Source: Planctomycetaceae bacterium (GTDB lineage: Bacteria > Planctomycetota > Planctomycetia > Planctomycetales > Planctomycetaceae). From it: 53,708 nucleotides of DNA. Shown here piece by piece: positions 25,955 through 34,971 of the stretch. Within the stretch, counting starts at the first letter, position 1, and every line of letters starts with the position of its first letter. The stretch is from the NCBI GenBank assembly GCA_029259815.1, contig JAJDEJ010000295.1:1-53708 (forward strand), in the 5' to 3' direction. The notes beneath the pieces were generated by a model. The model was not told the DNA's origin. It was given only the letters and a program-made list of their open reading frames with translations, and did no database searches. A program made the translations under genes and the position numbers.

Positions 25955-26353
25955 ATGCGTCCGGCCATTCTTTTGATCGCACATGGCAGCCGGGTCGAGG
26001 CGGCGAATGCCGATCTGCAGGAATTGGCAGCAATGATTGCGGAGCGGAAACCGGAAGCGATCGTCGAGCATGCCTACCTGGAACTGGCCGAGCCGTCGAT
26101 CCCGGCGGGCCTGCAGGCGTGTGTCGACCGGGGAGCCGATGAGGTGCAGATGCTGCCGTGGTTTCTGTCCGCGGGATCGCATGTCACCCGGGACCTGGAA
26201 AATGATCGTGGTCGGTTTGAGGAGAAACATCCCGACATCCCGTGCCGACTGTGTCCTCCATTGGGTCTGCATCCCCTGATGATCGAACTTGTGCTCGCGC
26301 GGTTGGAAGAATCAATCGGACCCCCCACTCGTGGTCCCTCCAAGCTGGATTGA
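25955..26353 (+). CDS. CbiX/SirB-like chelatase (short form)
   Basis: A 132-residue single-domain CbiX-type protein. These insert cobalt, iron or nickel into sirohydrochlorin. It has the N-terminal ILLIAHGSRVEAANADLQEL with the metal-binding His, then EHAYLELAEPSIPAGLQACVDRGADEVQMLPWFLSAGSHVTRDL, where the second His (GSHV) is expected. Short proteins act as homodimers. ATG 25955 is preferred over upstream codons that overlap the kinase promoter region. No cobalamin or siroheme genes are nearby, so the metal is not predictable. Confidence 0.88.
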   Translation: MRPAILLIAHGSRVEAANADLQELAAMIAERKPEAIVEHAYLELAEPSIPAGLQACVDRGADEVQMLPWFLSAGSHVTRDLENDRGRFEEKHPDIPCRLCPPLGLHPLMIELVLARLEESIGPPTRGPSKLD

Positions 26354-26400
26354 CGGGAGGCCTTGGTCCCCAGCCGACGGCTTTGAGGCTGTAAGTTTTG

Positions 26401-26496
26401 CGTAGGACGGATTTCCAAATCCGTCCCATTTCCCGATCCCTCGTCAGACATGTTTGTTTGATGGTGGTTCTGGACGGACTTGGAAGTCCGTCCTCC
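26401..26496. repeat. GGACGGATTT / GGACGGACTT palindrome pair (copy 2)
   Basis: Nearly the same arms and spacing as the copy at 11817-11912: left CGTAGGACGGATTTCC and its complement, right GGACGGACTTGGAAGTCC. It again sits between convergent genes (cbiX-like and the small membrane protein). The remaining bases of 26354-26699 show nothing else recognisable. Confidence 0.9.
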
Positions 26497-26699
26497 GGCG
26501 TGAGGGCCCGCCTGCCAAAAACTCACCGCCTCTCTGCCGTCGACCGACACCAGAGGTGTCGGCTTGGGATCCCGTCATTTCAGGTCAGATGAACCACTGC
26601 TGCGGCAATCAAATAAGTGTAGCGTCCATCGCGGCGAACAAGACTGGAATCATCGACCCTTCAACGTCCAAACGCCGCTATACCAAAGTGCCCGTGGCA

Positions 26700-26819
26700 C
26701 TAGCGTTGGGTCCGTGAGACAAACCAGCCAATCACGATGATCGCGATGACGCAGTGGGCGTAATCGGTCAACGTGGCAGTCTGCCAACGGTACAGACAGA
26801 CCTCGATGAAATGTCCCAT
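26700..26819 (-). CDS. 39-residue single-span membrane protein
   Basis: An open frame of 39 codons starting MGHFIEVCLYRWQTATLTDY and ending in a membrane helix (CVIAIIVIGWFV) with a basic tail SRTQR. A strong AGGAG Shine-Dalgarno lies six bases upstream of the ATG. A TATACT that could be a -10 box is at 26857-26852, without a good -35. I recognise no family. A longer minus-strand frame at 26650-27042 covers the same bases in another register but has no ribosome site and no protein-like composition. It lies upstream of nothing in its own direction and is convergent with the chelatase gene. Confidence 0.6.
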   Translation of the reverse strand: MGHFIEVCLYRWQTATLTDYAHCVIAIIVIGWFVSRTQR

Positions 26820-27038
26820 GGCATGCTCCTATGGGGGATGTTGTATGAAAAAGTATAGTTGCTATTTCTTGGCGCGATGTATGAAGAACGTCGACACCAC
26901 AAGACTCTCCCATCGATTCCGTGAGCGGACGGCCCAACGGGGGCAACTCGGGAGCGTTGTGCGGAATCATCTGGTTGTGACAGGGCAAAGCACTCAGGGA
27001 TTGGCGTCCGATCCAGCGGGACAATGGGAGCGACTGTC

Positions 27039-29327
27039 TCAATCCGTCTGATGGGCAATATCCGCAGGCAGAGGGACTGGGACCCAGTACAGCAGCAGGG
27101 GCAACAGCACGAGGTCTCCGAGCAAACCGCCGAGCATCGCGACACTCACCAGCACGCCAAAGTAGATCAGCGGGATGAAGTGGGACAACGACAGGACCGT
27201 GAAGCCCAGCACGAGGGCGATGCTGGCAAAGACGAGAGCCCGTCCCACACCCGCGTGCGTCTGATGGATGGCCGCGTAATGGTCGAGACCCGCTGCTCTG
27301 GCACGGCGATAGCCGGCCAGATAGTGGATGCTCGAATCGACCGTCAGACCCATCGAGACGCTCGCGATCATCGCGGTGCCAATGTTCACCGGCACGCCGA
27401 CCCAGCCCATTCCGCCGATGACGATCAGAATGGGAAATGTATTCGGAATGAGCATGACCAGACCCACCCAGATGCTGCGAAAGGCGATCGTCATCATCAC
27501 CAGGATGCCCGCCGCAGCGAGACCGAAGGCGACCAGTTGGTCGCTCAACAGACTCTGAATGAGGTGCGCCAACAAGACGTATAGCCCGGTCGCTTGTGCA
27601 TCGGGGAACTCGGCTTGGGCCACTTCCTCGGCTCGGTCGATCAGCTGCAATTTGGTCTCTGCCGGTTGCTGCTCTCGTGCCCGCAGCATGATCCGCATGC
27701 GGCCCGTCTCTGAGTTGTACAAACTGTCCTCGAACTCCGGCTGCAGGGTTCGCAGGACGTCTCGCTTCTGTTCCAGTGACCGTCCGGCCAATCCCGGGAT
27801 GAAGTCGATCCCGTCACCCAGCCCGACCGCTTTTGTGGGACCAGTGCCATCCGGCATCGTCAGGTCGCGCAACTCAGCGGACAAGGATGAGCCACGTTCG
27901 AGGAATTCAAAGTCCAATCTCTGCGTTGCAGTTTGACCATTAACTTTTGTCGGCTCGATCGGGGCTGAGAAGTTAATCTCCCAGCTGCCAACGCCGCCAA
28001 GACGGTCTTCGAAGAAATGGATCGACTCAATGATCGGGCTGTTTGCACGGAAGTTTTTGCTGAAGTCCGTCTCGACCCGAAGTCGTGACAGTCCGGTTGC
28101 AGCAGCGACGGACAAGAGTGCCAGCAGCGTCAACAAGAGTTTGGAACGATGCTCGACGCCGTGACTGATCTTGCTCAACAGGCCGAGCAGACGCCGCTCT
28201 GCAGGGGGGCGATGGGGATCCGCATCAAGGCTGCCAATTAGGATGCCTCCCGGAAGCACCAATGCTCCTGCCACCAGGATGAGCATTGTGCCGAGCGCCA
28301 CCATCGTGCCGAAACTTCGCACAGGCGTGATCCCGCTGGAGAGCAATGCCCCGAATCCAACCGCTGTCGTGACACATGACCAGAAGGTCGCCGGTGCAAG
28401 ATCGACGAACGTCTGCCGAAACGCAGCGAACCGGTCCCTGTTGTCGCGCAGCTCACGAAACCGGACGGTGACATGCATCACGGTCGCGATCCCAATGATG
28501 GTGATCAGGCTCGTCAGGATGGAACTGACCATACTGAGCTTCATCCCGGAGAGCACAAGGATCGCCTTTGTCCACAGCAGGGCGGCATGCACGAGGAGCA
28601 AAGGGAGCACCATCCAACGCAGGCTGCGGAACAATAGCAGGATGATCAGGATCAACAGGCTCGACGTCGCGATGCCCAGGATGCGTCCATCCTGTTCGAC
28701 GTATCGGAACATGTCATGAATCATCACAGGCTCACCCGTCACGAACGCACGCGGCTGATGAGAGTCGGCGAGTTCACGAATCTGCCGAAAGGTTTCCGTG
28801 CGACGAATCGGCGAGTCGTGTTCCGGCAAAAGACGTAGCACGATGCCCGTGGTTTCATTGTCATCGCCGATGAGAATCCGCCGCGAGAAGTTGATCAAAT
28901 TCTTGTGAGTCGTCGGAAAGCGAAGGAACATGCGGACCGCGAAACCTGCATCGGGGGGAGCAAGCGTTGTGGCAAGGCATTGCGTGCTCTCCGCTCGGAC
29001 GCCCGGCACTTGATTCAATTGCTCAGCAAATCTCCTCACGCGATCCAGTCCCTCTCGCTCCAACAACTGCGGATCGTGATAAGCGACGAAGACGAACTCA
29101 TCACCGCCGAATGTCTGCTTGCTGTCGAGATACTCCAGCAGATAAGGGTCATCAGGTGCGTAGAACGACTCGACCGACTCATCAAGTTTGAGCAGGGATG
29201 CCGGGTGGATGGCTCCCAGGACGAGCACGATCGCGATGCCCAACAACAGCCGACGTCGCCGGACGAGCCAATCCGCCAACCCGGCGAGGCGGGGAGCATA
29301 CTCAGATTCAGGCGAGTCTGGCGGCAT
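27039..29327 (-). CDS. RND/MMPL-family membrane transporter
   Basis: 762 residues from the ATG of MPPDSPESEY. It has the MMPL layout of two halves, each with one span followed by a large periplasmic loop and a five-span bundle. The first half begins RRRLLLGIAIVLVLGAIHPASLLKLDESVESFYAPDDP, with later spans such as FRSLRWMVLPLLLVHAALLW. The second half has FRSIWVGLVMLIPNTFPILIVIGGMGWVGVPVNIGTAMIASVSMGLTVDSSIHYL, containing the Asp expected for proton coupling. Such proteins export lipids or hydrophobic compounds; the substrate is unknown. The gene is divergent from the family-39 glycosyltransferase. Confidence 0.9.
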   Translation of the reverse strand: MPPDSPESEYAPRLAGLADWLVRRRRLLLGIAIVLVLGAIHPASLLKLDESVESFYAPDDPYLLEYLDSKQTFGGDEFVFVAYHDPQLLEREGLDRVRRFAEQLNQVPGVRAESTQCLATTLAPPDAGFAVRMFLRFPTTHKNLINFSRRILIGDDNETTGIVLRLLPEHDSPIRRTETFRQIRELADSHQPRAFVTGEPVMIHDMFRYVEQDGRILGIATSSLLILIILLLFRSLRWMVLPLLLVHAALLWTKAILVLSGMKLSMVSSILTSLITIIGIATVMHVTVRFRELRDNRDRFAAFRQTFVDLAPATFWSCVTTAVGFGALLSSGITPVRSFGTMVALGTMLILVAGALVLPGGILIGSLDADPHRPPAERRLLGLLSKISHGVEHRSKLLLTLLALLSVAAATGLSRLRVETDFSKNFRANSPIIESIHFFEDRLGGVGSWEINFSAPIEPTKVNGQTATQRLDFEFLERGSSLSAELRDLTMPDGTGPTKAVGLGDGIDFIPGLAGRSLEQKRDVLRTLQPEFEDSLYNSETGRMRIMLRAREQQPAETKLQLIDRAEEVAQAEFPDAQATGLYVLLAHLIQSLLSDQLVAFGLAAAGILVMMTIAFRSIWVGLVMLIPNTFPILIVIGGMGWVGVPVNIGTAMIASVSMGLTVDSSIHYLAGYRRARAAGLDHYAAIHQTHAGVGRALVFASIALVLGFTVLSLSHFIPLIYFGVLVSVAMLGGLLGDLVLLPLLLYWVPVPLPADIAHQTD

Positions 29328-29468
29328 CGTCTGCCTGATGTTGTTAGGATTTCCCAGCGGGTGAATCAGTCGATAGACGAAGCGAAGATGGTTGCGTTTG
29401 GCACCCTCTGAGGAGTGACTGCGCACAATGAGACCAGATCAACCGGGGACTACGCAAGCGGCAATGCC

Positions 29469-30776
29469 ATGAATGTGGACCTCCCTTCCGACCGCTCCTC
29501 CGTGGATGACCGCGAGACGACTCGTCGATGGGGGTGGCTGTGGGTGTTGCTGGTGGTGGCGACGATCGCTCGCGTGGGTGTTTTGTGGGTCTGGTCCGAC
29601 AATTTGAGTGATGACCGCGACGTGTATCTCGCGCTCTCGACGGGGGTCGCCGAAGGACGCGGTTATTCGGTGCACGACAGCGAAGTGCCGACCGCATTTC
29701 GCCCACCGTTGTATCCTCTGTTGCTGGCGGTCACGGGGACGAGTGGCTCTCCCTTTGGCCGCGCGCTGCTTCATCTCGTGCTGGGCGTCTCGACGGTATG
29801 GTTGACGTTCGTGCTCGGTCGTCGACTTGGTTTGAGCGAGCGCCTCGCCTTATGTGCTGCGGCACTGGTCGCCTGCGATCCTTTGTTGCTGCGATACACG
29901 ACGTTTCCGATGACCGAGACGCTGGCGACTTTCCTCTCAACCGCGTTACTGGTGTGTGTGGCCACGCCCACGGGCACGCGACAACAGTTGGCGACAGGTG
30001 TTGTGTTTGGTCTCAATGTGCTCTGTCGGCCGACGATGTGGGTCTTTGCAGGATTGATGGGGCTCTGGTGGATCGTCAGTACTTGGCGATCCGGACGCGA
30101 AACGGTCACAGAGAGTCACCGGGTATCACGAACCGTTCCTTGGATCACAATTGCAGCCGCGCTCGTCGTGGTGCTGCCGTGGGTCGTGCGTAACGCGATC
30201 GTGATGGGGCGTCCCATCCTGATGACGACACACGGAGGATACACGCTGCTGTTGGGGAACAATCCGAACTTCTATCGGGAGGTGGTCGACCAACCTTGGG
30301 GGACCGTGTGGGACGGATCAAAAGGTGAAGGGCAGGAGGTCTGGGCCGCCTCGATCAATCTTCGTCTGGACGAGGCAGGAGTGACGAGCGAAGTAGCGCG
30401 TGACCGTTGGATGGGCCGACTCGCGAGAGAGCACATACGCGAACAACCGGGTATGTTTGTACGGGCATGTCTGTTGCGGTTCCGACGATTCTGGAGTCTG
30501 GCCCCGCAGGGAGGCACTGGTTCAACCATTCCGCCAAGTGTGCGTCAGCCAATTGCAGTGTTCTATGGCGGAGTGTTTCTGCTCGCGGCGATCGGACTTC
30601 TGCGGGTCATCTTCTCCAAGCCCGATCGCTGGGTTCCCCTGATCCTGCTGATCGTGACGTTCGTCTCGGTCCATCTCGTCTATTGGTCGAATGCCCGGAT
30701 GCGGTCGCCTGTCGTGCCCGTGATCTCTCTGTTGGCCGCAAGGAGTATGAGCTTGCGTCGAGCAGCGATCGAGTGA
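29469..30776 (+). CDS. Family 39 glycosyltransferase-like membrane protein
   Basis: 435 residues from ATG 29469. About nine membrane spans with the PMT/ArnT-type first periplasmic loop (SDDRDVYLALSTGVAEGRGYSV, ending AFRPPLYPLLLAV). The family's acidic residue pair fits the DDRD segment after the first span. Such GT-C enzymes transfer sugars from polyprenyl phosphates to proteins or lipids in the periplasm. Start choice: a GTG at 29415 is also in frame but overlaps the upstream region of the divergent transporter gene. The acceptor is unknown. Confidence 0.83.
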   Translation: MNVDLPSDRSSVDDRETTRRWGWLWVLLVVATIARVGVLWVWSDNLSDDRDVYLALSTGVAEGRGYSVHDSEVPTAFRPPLYPLLLAVTGTSGSPFGRALLHLVLGVSTVWLTFVLGRRLGLSERLALCAAALVACDPLLLRYTTFPMTETLATFLSTALLVCVATPTGTRQQLATGVVFGLNVLCRPTMWVFAGLMGLWWIVSTWRSGRETVTESHRVSRTVPWITIAAALVVVLPWVVRNAIVMGRPILMTTHGGYTLLLGNNPNFYREVVDQPWGTVWDGSKGEGQEVWAASINLRLDEAGVTSEVARDRWMGRLAREHIREQPGMFVRACLLRFRRFWSLAPQGGTGSTIPPSVRQPIAVFYGGVFLLAAIGLLRVIFSKPDRWVPLILLIVTFVSVHLVYWSNARMRSPVVPVISLLAARSMSLRRAAIE

Positions 30777-30874
30777 CAACTGGTCTCCAAGTGAGTGCGG
30801 TTGATGCAGGGTCCGTGACCACAAAGTACTCTCGTGAATGAGTTTAAGTCTCTCTTGGTGGGCCGAATCCCTTA

Positions 30875-30904
30875 TTGACACTCTTTTGAGATCGGGGATA
30901 TACT
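30875..30904 (+). promoter_or_regulatory. Putative sigma70 promoter of the lptD-like gene
   Basis: TTGACA (perfect -35) and TATACT are separated by 18 bases. It lies in the 359-base space 30777-31135, about 230 bases before the start of the LptD-like gene, predicting a long 5' leader. No riboswitch-like fold was recognised in that leader. Confidence 0.6.
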
Positions 30905-31135
30905 CCCGCCCCATTTCGTCCATCTTGTCTCGACTTCATTTTCACTGATTCGGTGTTTCGTGACGCACGGTTTCGTGCTGTCATGTTCGCAATGTTTCCA
31001 ACCTTTCGCGGCTTATTCCTCAGCCGTTCTCGACCCCCTCATCTCGCGGAATGTGTTGTGTCCGTTCCCCATCGTTCGATGCGAAGGGCGCGGCAGATTC
31101 CTTCCCATGGCTAGCCTCATCGGGCGGCCTCGCAT

Positions 31136-34100
31136 ATGCATCAACGACGATCACTGCCCAGGGCACGACCCCTGCGAAGGGTGTTCGCGACCGGTGTGCT
31201 GTTTGCCAGCGCAATGGTCGGGATGATCGTCTGCACGCACAGTATCGGTATCGCTCAGGTGCACTTGCCGTCGATCCCCACTCACTTGCCTTCGATTCCG
31301 AAACCTTCCCTCCCCAAATTCACACTGGGACCCTTCGGAGGCACGACCAAGGCGGAGACTTCGGTTTCTGATCAACCGATTACAATCGATGCCCGGATTG
31401 CTCAGCAATGGGAAGAGGATGGGACGATCGTCATGCTCTTGCGGCAGGATTGTCGCATCAAGCAAGGTGACGAGGTGTTCCTGGGCGACAAAGTGGTGAT
31501 TTGGCATTCTCAGCAACAGCTGAAGAAGCGGACCGAAGATCGTGTCGTCATGTATCTGGAAGGGAATGTCCAGGTGATCCGACCGGATGGCAACCGACCG
31601 CATCCGTCGTTGGTCGTGGAACTGAGGACTCTGAACGGGGCTTTCTTCAACGGAGAGTCGCCACTCAAGAAGTCGGCCACTCATGACCCACTTTACGTGC
31701 AGGCAGTCGAGCAGGTGCAACCGATTCAGCCGAATGTGGTCCGACAGGTGCAGCATGCGGTGTCCGATTTCCGCGAGCCTGCTGATGGGCCGATGATGTC
31801 CGTGATGCAGGGGCCGTCGTTCACAACTCCCGGAACGCCCGTGTTCGGCCCGCGACGTCATGTCACCGTGGTACCACGCAACTTCGAGGTGCCCTATGAG
31901 ATCAGATCGTGGGTCTCCGATCAAACGGTGCCCGCCGAGTTGATCACCACGATCAAGCGAGGCGTCAATATCGTCGTGGAAGGCGTCCCCGTGACCCTGG
32001 GTGGCGTGCAACAACTCGGCACCATCGACCTCAGTGCGGACCGTGCCGTCATCTGGACCGACCCGGAACGTATCCGTGATCTCACCGGCGGAGCCGATCT
32101 CGATCCAAACACGCCGTTCCAGGTGTACCTCGAAGGCAATATCGTCGTGCGGCAGGGCGACACACGACTCAACGCTTCACATGCCTTCTACGACATTCGT
32201 GACGAGCGGGGTCTGCTGTATAACGTCGATCTGCGCACGTTCGTCCCTGAGTACGAGGGTGACGTTCGTGTCAGGGCGACGCGTGTGCGACAGCTCAATC
32301 GAGACAGCTATCACGCGCAGGACGCGTGGATCACGGGCAGTCAATTCGGCAAGCCCGGGTATCGACTCGAAGCGACGGATATCTTCCTCGAACGGCGACC
32401 GGGCAACCCGTACCCTTGGACGGTCGACCCCAATGATCCGGACGACTTCTCTTCGCTGTGGGTCACGTCACTGAACAACCGTTTTCTGCTGAATGACGTA
32501 CCGATCTTCTACACGCCGGTCGTCAGCGCACCGGCGGAGGACCCACAAATCCCGCTCCGCGATATCGAGTTCGGTCAAGACCGCATCTTCGGCACACAAA
32601 TCCGCACCGAGTGGAACCTCGAATCGTTATTCGGACTCAACCTGCCTCCCAACACCGACACCAGTCTGCTGCTCGACTACCTCTCTGATCGCGGGCCGGC
32701 CATTGGTGGGACGGCCGACTACGAGGGCGTCACTGAGATCTTCGGGATCCCCACGATGTACGACGGCGTCTCTGACCTGTACTACATCTACGACGAGGGG
32801 ACCGACAACCTCGGTCTCATGCGTCGCAATCTGCCCGTGCCGGACAACAATCGCGGCCGCGCCATGTGGAGGAATCGACTCCGATTTCCGAGCAATACCT
32901 GGGTTAAGAGTGAGATTGGCTACATCAGCGATCGCAACTTTCTGGAGCAGTACTTCGAAAACGAATGGGACGAGGATAAGGACAACGAGACGCTCCTTGA
33001 GGTTGGTCAGCAGATCGACAATGTCACCATCTCGGGCCTCGCACGCAAACGGCTCAACGATTTCTCGAATCAAACCGAGTGGCTGCGTGAAGATCTCACC
33101 GTCCTCTCTGAGCCGCTGTTCGGCGACTTGTTGACGTGGAGTTCGCACTCGTCAGTCGGATACGGTCGCATCGAACCCGCACAGCCTCCGTTCAACCCGG
33201 CAGTCGACACCTTCACGCCTCTGCCTTACTACACAAACTCGGACGGTCTGGTCGCGATGACGCGGCATGAACTCGTGATGCCGCTCGACTTCGGACCGTT
33301 GAATGTCGACCCCTACATTTTGGGTGAAGCAGCCCATTGGGGTGAGGCGATCAACGGTGACGACCTCTCGCGCCTGTACGGCACAGCGGGCATCCGGGCC
33401 AGCATCCTGTTCTGGAAGCCCATGCCGTGGGTGCAGAGCCGCGTGTTTGGACTGAACGGACTCGCTCACAAGATGGTCTTCGATGCGGACTACTCCATCT
33501 CAGATGCCAGCGAGGATCACACTCTCATTCCGCAGTACAACGAGTTTGACGACAATGCCCAGGAACGATTCCGTGAACGGTTCTTAACACTCGATTTTGG
33601 CGGGGTGTTGCCGCCGACGTTCGCTGAGCGGATGTACGCCATTCGCTCCGGAGCCGGCCAATCAGTCACCGCGCCCTATCACGAACTCGTCGACGACCTG
33701 CAAGTGCTGCGTCTCGGCTGGCGACATCGATTACAGACGAAAGTCGGACCGCCCGATCGACTCCGCATCAAAGACTGGATGACACTCGACTTCGATCTCA
33801 GTTACTTCCCGGACGAGAATCGTGACAACTTTGGTGAAGACTTCGGCCTGTTCTCAACCCGGTATGCCTGGAACGTCGGCGAACGGACGACCGTGATGGC
33901 CAACTCGCTGGTCGACTTCTTTAACGTTGAGCAGAACATCTGGAACGTCGGTCTCCTCTCTCAACGCAGCGCCCGTGGTAGTGTGTACCTCGGCTTCCGC
34001 AGCGTCCAGGGGGGGCCGATTGACAGCCAGATCGTTTCCGCCAGTTATAGTTATGCCATGAGTCCCAAGTGGGTTTCATCGCTGGGGACCGCCTATGACG

Positions 34101-34288
34101 TCGCGGAAGGACAGGACCGTGGTCAGTCACTCGTGATCAGTCGCATTGGCGGCGACTTCATCTTCCATCTCGGTGCCAACTATGACCGCAGCAAGGACAA
34201 TGCCGGCATCGCCTTCTCGATCGAACCCCGCCTCGGACACCTCCGCACGTCACGGACACAGTTGAGCTCACTGTTGGGTGTGCAATAA
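31136..34288 (+). CDS. LptD-like outer-membrane LPS assembly protein
   Basis: 1050 residues, longer than E. coli LptD (about 780). An N-terminal signal sequence (RRVFATGVLFASAMVGMIVC) is followed by a Pro/Leu-rich linker. Then come two OstA/LptA-like jelly-roll stretches: ITIDARIAQQWEEDGTIVMLLRQDCRIKQGDEVFLGDKVVIW and, near 290-380, LSADRAVIWTDPERIRDL and VYLEGNIVVRQGDTRLNASHAFYDI. From about 450 the sequence alternates aromatic and polar residues as in a large beta-barrel (GLARKRLNDFSNQTEWLREDLTVL). The only start before an in-frame TAG at 31112 is ATG 31136. It supports a planctomycete outer membrane with LPS or a similar glycolipid. Confidence 0.85.
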   Translation: MHQRRSLPRARPLRRVFATGVLFASAMVGMIVCTHSIGIAQVHLPSIPTHLPSIPKPSLPKFTLGPFGGTTKAETSVSDQPITIDARIAQQWEEDGTIVMLLRQDCRIKQGDEVFLGDKVVIWHSQQQLKKRTEDRVVMYLEGNVQVIRPDGNRPHPSLVVELRTLNGAFFNGESPLKKSATHDPLYVQAVEQVQPIQPNVVRQVQHAVSDFREPADGPMMSVMQGPSFTTPGTPVFGPRRHVTVVPRNFEVPYEIRSWVSDQTVPAELITTIKRGVNIVVEGVPVTLGGVQQLGTIDLSADRAVIWTDPERIRDLTGGADLDPNTPFQVYLEGNIVVRQGDTRLNASHAFYDIRDERGLLYNVDLRTFVPEYEGDVRVRATRVRQLNRDSYHAQDAWITGSQFGKPGYRLEATDIFLERRPGNPYPWTVDPNDPDDFSSLWVTSLNNRFLLNDVPIFYTPVVSAPAEDPQIPLRDIEFGQDRIFGTQIRTEWNLESLFGLNLPPNTDTSLLLDYLSDRGPAIGGTADYEGVTEIFGIPTMYDGVSDLYYIYDEGTDNLGLMRRNLPVPDNNRGRAMWRNRLRFPSNTWVKSEIGYISDRNFLEQYFENEWDEDKDNETLLEVGQQIDNVTISGLARKRLNDFSNQTEWLREDLTVLSEPLFGDLLTWSSHSSVGYGRIEPAQPPFNPAVDTFTPLPYYTNSDGLVAMTRHELVMPLDFGPLNVDPYILGEAAHWGEAINGDDLSRLYGTAGIRASILFWKPMPWVQSRVFGLNGLAHKMVFDADYSISDASEDHTLIPQYNEFDDNAQERFRERFLTLDFGGVLPPTFAERMYAIRSGAGQSVTAPYHELVDDLQVLRLGWRHRLQTKVGPPDRLRIKDWMTLDFDLSYFPDENRDNFGEDFGLFSTRYAWNVGERTTVMANSLVDFFNVEQNIWNVGLLSQRSARGSVYLGFRSVQGGPIDSQIVSASYSYAMSPKWVSSLGTAYDVAEGQDRGQSLVISRIGGDFIFHLGANYDRSKDNAGIAFSIEPRLGHLRTSRTQLSSLLGVQ

Positions 34289-34373
34289 ACAAGTTGAGAG
34301 TCGATGGTTGAAAGTCGAACCCGAGTCTCGGCGATTCCTTATTCGCTATTCCCTATTCACCCTTTCCCCAAGC

Positions 34374-34796
34374 ATGCCCACCACGCTCACACCGCCGACA
34401 AAGCCGTGCCCCCGCCGCAAGGAGCCTCGCAAGCGTCCGCAGTGGCGACAGCGACTTCGCGATTCGGAGTCCGGCGTGCGTCAGGGGGTGCGTGGGGACA
34501 GCTCGTTCTCGGTTTACTTCTTCCTTGGCACGGTCACTGCGACGGCTGCGTTTGTGTTGAACTTCGCAGTCATCGAGTGGGCCGTGCTAATCCTCGCGTT
34601 TACGACAGTGCTGTCCGCTGAGATGTTTCATCAGTTGCTCAAGACGCTGTGGGAACACGAAGGCCGTCTGCTCTCGTCTCGCAGTCAGGAAGCCCTCCGC
34701 ATCGGCACCGCAGCGGTCATGGTCACGATGGCCGGCTCTTTCACGGTCTCCGGGCTGCTGTTTGCCCGCCGCATCATGGCCCTCTGGGCCGAGTGA
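34374..34796 (+). CDS. Diacylglycerol/undecaprenol kinase-like membrane protein
   Basis: 140 residues from ATG 34374. After a basic N-terminus (PRRKEPRKRPQWRQRLRDSESGVRQG) it shows the prokaryotic DAGK-like pattern: GDSSFSVYFFLGTVTATAAF, then VIEWAVLILAFTTVLSAEMFHQLLKTLWEHEG, then a third span. The catalytic NTAIE..D motif is only partly kept (SAEMFHQLLKTL), so activity is doubtful. It lies 86 bases after the LptD-like gene and may share its transcript. Assignment is tentative. Confidence 0.65.
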   Translation: MPTTLTPPTKPCPRRKEPRKRPQWRQRLRDSESGVRQGVRGDSSFSVYFFLGTVTATAAFVLNFAVIEWAVLILAFTTVLSAEMFHQLLKTLWEHEGRLLSSRSQEALRIGTAAVMVTMAGSFTVSGLLFARRIMALWAE

Positions 34797-34971
34797 TCGC
34801 AACGAACGTCCGCGCTCCCCTTGCCAGCGAGATCGTCCGCCCCGCATAATCGGGCGTAATGAGATCACAGTGTGCGCTGACCGCAGCCACGCTCTTGCAT
34901 CCATCGCTTGCGGCTTAGCACGACCTCGACACCCCGTTGGCTCGTGACGTACCCCGACCCGAGAATCACCG

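Noticed and set aside
26650..27042. A 130-codon minus-strand frame
   Set aside because: No ribosome-binding site and an unlikely composition. A 39-codon frame in another register over the same bases has a strong Shine-Dalgarno and a membrane helix.
34286..34370. Gene or inverted repeat between the LptD-like and DgkA-like genes
   Set aside because: The GTTGAGAGTCGATGGTTGAA and ATTCGCTATTCCCTATTCA stretches look like one arm of a repeat, but no partner arm is present in the window.
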